Part shown: positions 4,460 through 5,194 of the stretch, piece by piece
Numbering within the stretch: position 1 is the stretch's first letter
Layout: the number at the start of each line of letters is the position of its first letter
Assembly (NCBI GenBank): GCA_003505715.1
Contig: DNXU01000533.1
Span: 1-5,194 of the forward strand
Origin: Cyanobacteria bacterium UBA8803
GTDB lineage: Bacteria > Cyanobacteriota > Cyanobacteriia > Cyanobacteriales > Coleofasciculaceae
Length of the DNA stretch: 5,194 nt
Direction of reading: 5' to 3'
Position numbers and translations under genes: made by a program
The notes under the pieces: generated by a model
The model's database searches: none
Told to the model about the DNA's origin: nothing
Seen by the model: the letters and a program-made list of their open reading frames with translations, nothing else

Positions 4460-5194
4460 TCATCCACCCGCACTTGCTAATGCCTGATCGTAAAGTACTT
4501 TCGATTCTGCATTAAGTTTCTCAATTTTTGCCCTTTCTTCTGAAGTTAAAGCACGATCCGCTGTTTGAGCTGCCGCTTCTATCTTCCTCACCTCTTCATA
4601 TATTTTGTGTCCTGCACCTGACTTAACTGCCAGAATTTGAGTTAAATGAAGTTGCAATTCAGCAATGTGACCGTTTGATAGCTTAACGTTGAGCAAAATA
4701 TCTCGATAGCCTGCCGGAGTGGGTTCTGCAAAGCGATTTTTTTCTCGCACCAATGTTAAATTTTTATTACAGATATCTATCCCACCCATCAAGTCAGCAT
4801 AGGAATTGTAAACAATAGAACCACGGGCGATATCCACTAACTTAGAAGCATCTCCCTTGTAATCAGCCATTACTTTTTCCATAGCTCGTTCTCGTCCTTT
4901 CAGCGATGAAGGTAGCTTTGCTTCCCCACCTGTCTCGCCCGCAACTTTGGTAACTTTTTCATAGAGTTCCTTTTGAGCTACTTCTGCTTCTTTGTAGAGA
5001 ATATCCAAATTTCCTGCCACATCTCCAGTAAATCCTGCTGTTGACTGTGCAGGGCTTTGATCGCCGCCTACACGTTGAATTACAGACCGCCTCACCTGTC
5101 CACCAGTCTGCTGCACCACATGAGTCAACTCGTGCGCCGTCAGCTCATTATTCCCCGGCGACTTCCCCGCACCAAAATAAACATCACTCCCATG
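4460..5194 (-). CDS. DUF4157 segment fused to RelA/SpoT-like nucleotidyltransferase domain (5' end outside window)
   Basis: The C-terminal 244 residues of a larger protein. The frame is open to the right edge, so an apparent start at 5128 (a TTG inside the DUF4157 motif) is not real. Visible residues 1-32 are the end of a DUF4157 domain: HGSDVYFGAGK, then a HELTH metal-binding motif (21-25) and VVQQ. DUF4157 commonly sits at the N-terminus of eCIS-associated toxins. Residues about 90-205 resemble a RelA/SpoT synthetase fold: SLKGR (97-101), DIARGSIV with D121 at the magnesium-binding aspartate position, NRFAEP then GYRD (162-165) at the GYRSIH position, and ELQLHL (179-184) at the EIQIRT position with its glutamate. 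The histidine of GYRSIH is replaced. The likely activity is pyrophosphate transfer to a nucleotide or to RNA as a growth-stopping toxin; substrate is unknown. The end (206-244) is helical. A 73-residue gene follows after 92 bases. Confidence 0.8.
   Translation of the reverse strand, partial: HGSDVYFGAGKSPGNNELTAHELTHVVQQTGGQVRRSVIQRVGGDQSPAQSTAGFTGDVAGNLDILYKEAEVAQKELYEKVTKVAGETGGEAKLPSSLKGRERAMEKVMADYKGDASKLVDIARGSIVYNSYADLMGGIDICNKNLTLVREKNRFAEPTPAGYRDILLNVKLSNGHIAELQLHLTQILAVKSGAGHKIYEEVRKIEAAAQTADRALTSEERAKIEKLNAESKVLYDQALASAGG

Noticed and set aside
4460..5128. A self-contained 222-residue gene starting at 5128
   Set aside because: The start would be a TTG in the middle of the HELTH motif. 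The frame stays open and protein-like (HGSDVYFGAGK...NELTAHE) to the window edge, so the gene is larger and partial.

Overview
The window looks like accessory chromosomal or plasmid DNA of a filamentous-type cyanobacterium. The signs are two perfect HIP1 octamers (GCGATCGC), heptanucleotide tandem repeats built on CAACTCC, a palindromic CTTCGACTTCGCTCAG repeat, and genes of cyanobacterial flavour. No species can be named from sequence alone.

Layout: (1) 8-1459, plus strand: a ParB-like DNA-binding protein with a coiled-coil tail and its own hairpin terminator. (2) 1518-3448, minus strand: a two-gene cassette. It holds a 520-residue secreted-effector-like protein, with QRQEES leader motifs, a coiled-coil centre and an RNNNPGN lysozyme-like C-terminal domain, followed 8 bases later by a 76-residue protein. 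(3) 3449-3634, plus strand: a second, truncated copy of the end of the parB-like gene plus its terminator. It matches 1332-1517 without gaps, with 10 differences in 186 bases by my count, so the cassette sits exactly between two direct repeats. (4) 3635-4145: a gene-poor stretch holding only two tiny plus-strand reading frames that look like wrecked gene starts. (5) 4146-5194, minus strand: a 73-residue acidic protein preceded by the C-terminal 244 residues of a larger protein that runs off the right edge. That protein joins a DUF4157 HExxH segment (HELTHVVQQ) to a RelA/SpoT-like nucleotidyltransferase domain.

Reading as a whole: both minus-strand loci have the same order, a large effector-like gene followed by a small unknown gene. 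The effector-like genes have features typical of cargo of extracellular contractile injection systems (eCIS): DUF4157 in one, and VQRQ-type leader repeats in both broader family and the 520-residue protein. The predicted activities differ: cell-wall cleavage for one, and (p)ppGpp-type or RNA pyrophosphoryl transfer for the other. The small downstream genes are candidate immunity or accessory proteins. The direct repeats of the parB-like tail suggest that the effector cassette was inserted by recombination at the 3' end of a parB-like gene. The link to an injection system is inference, because no structural injection-system gene lies in the window.
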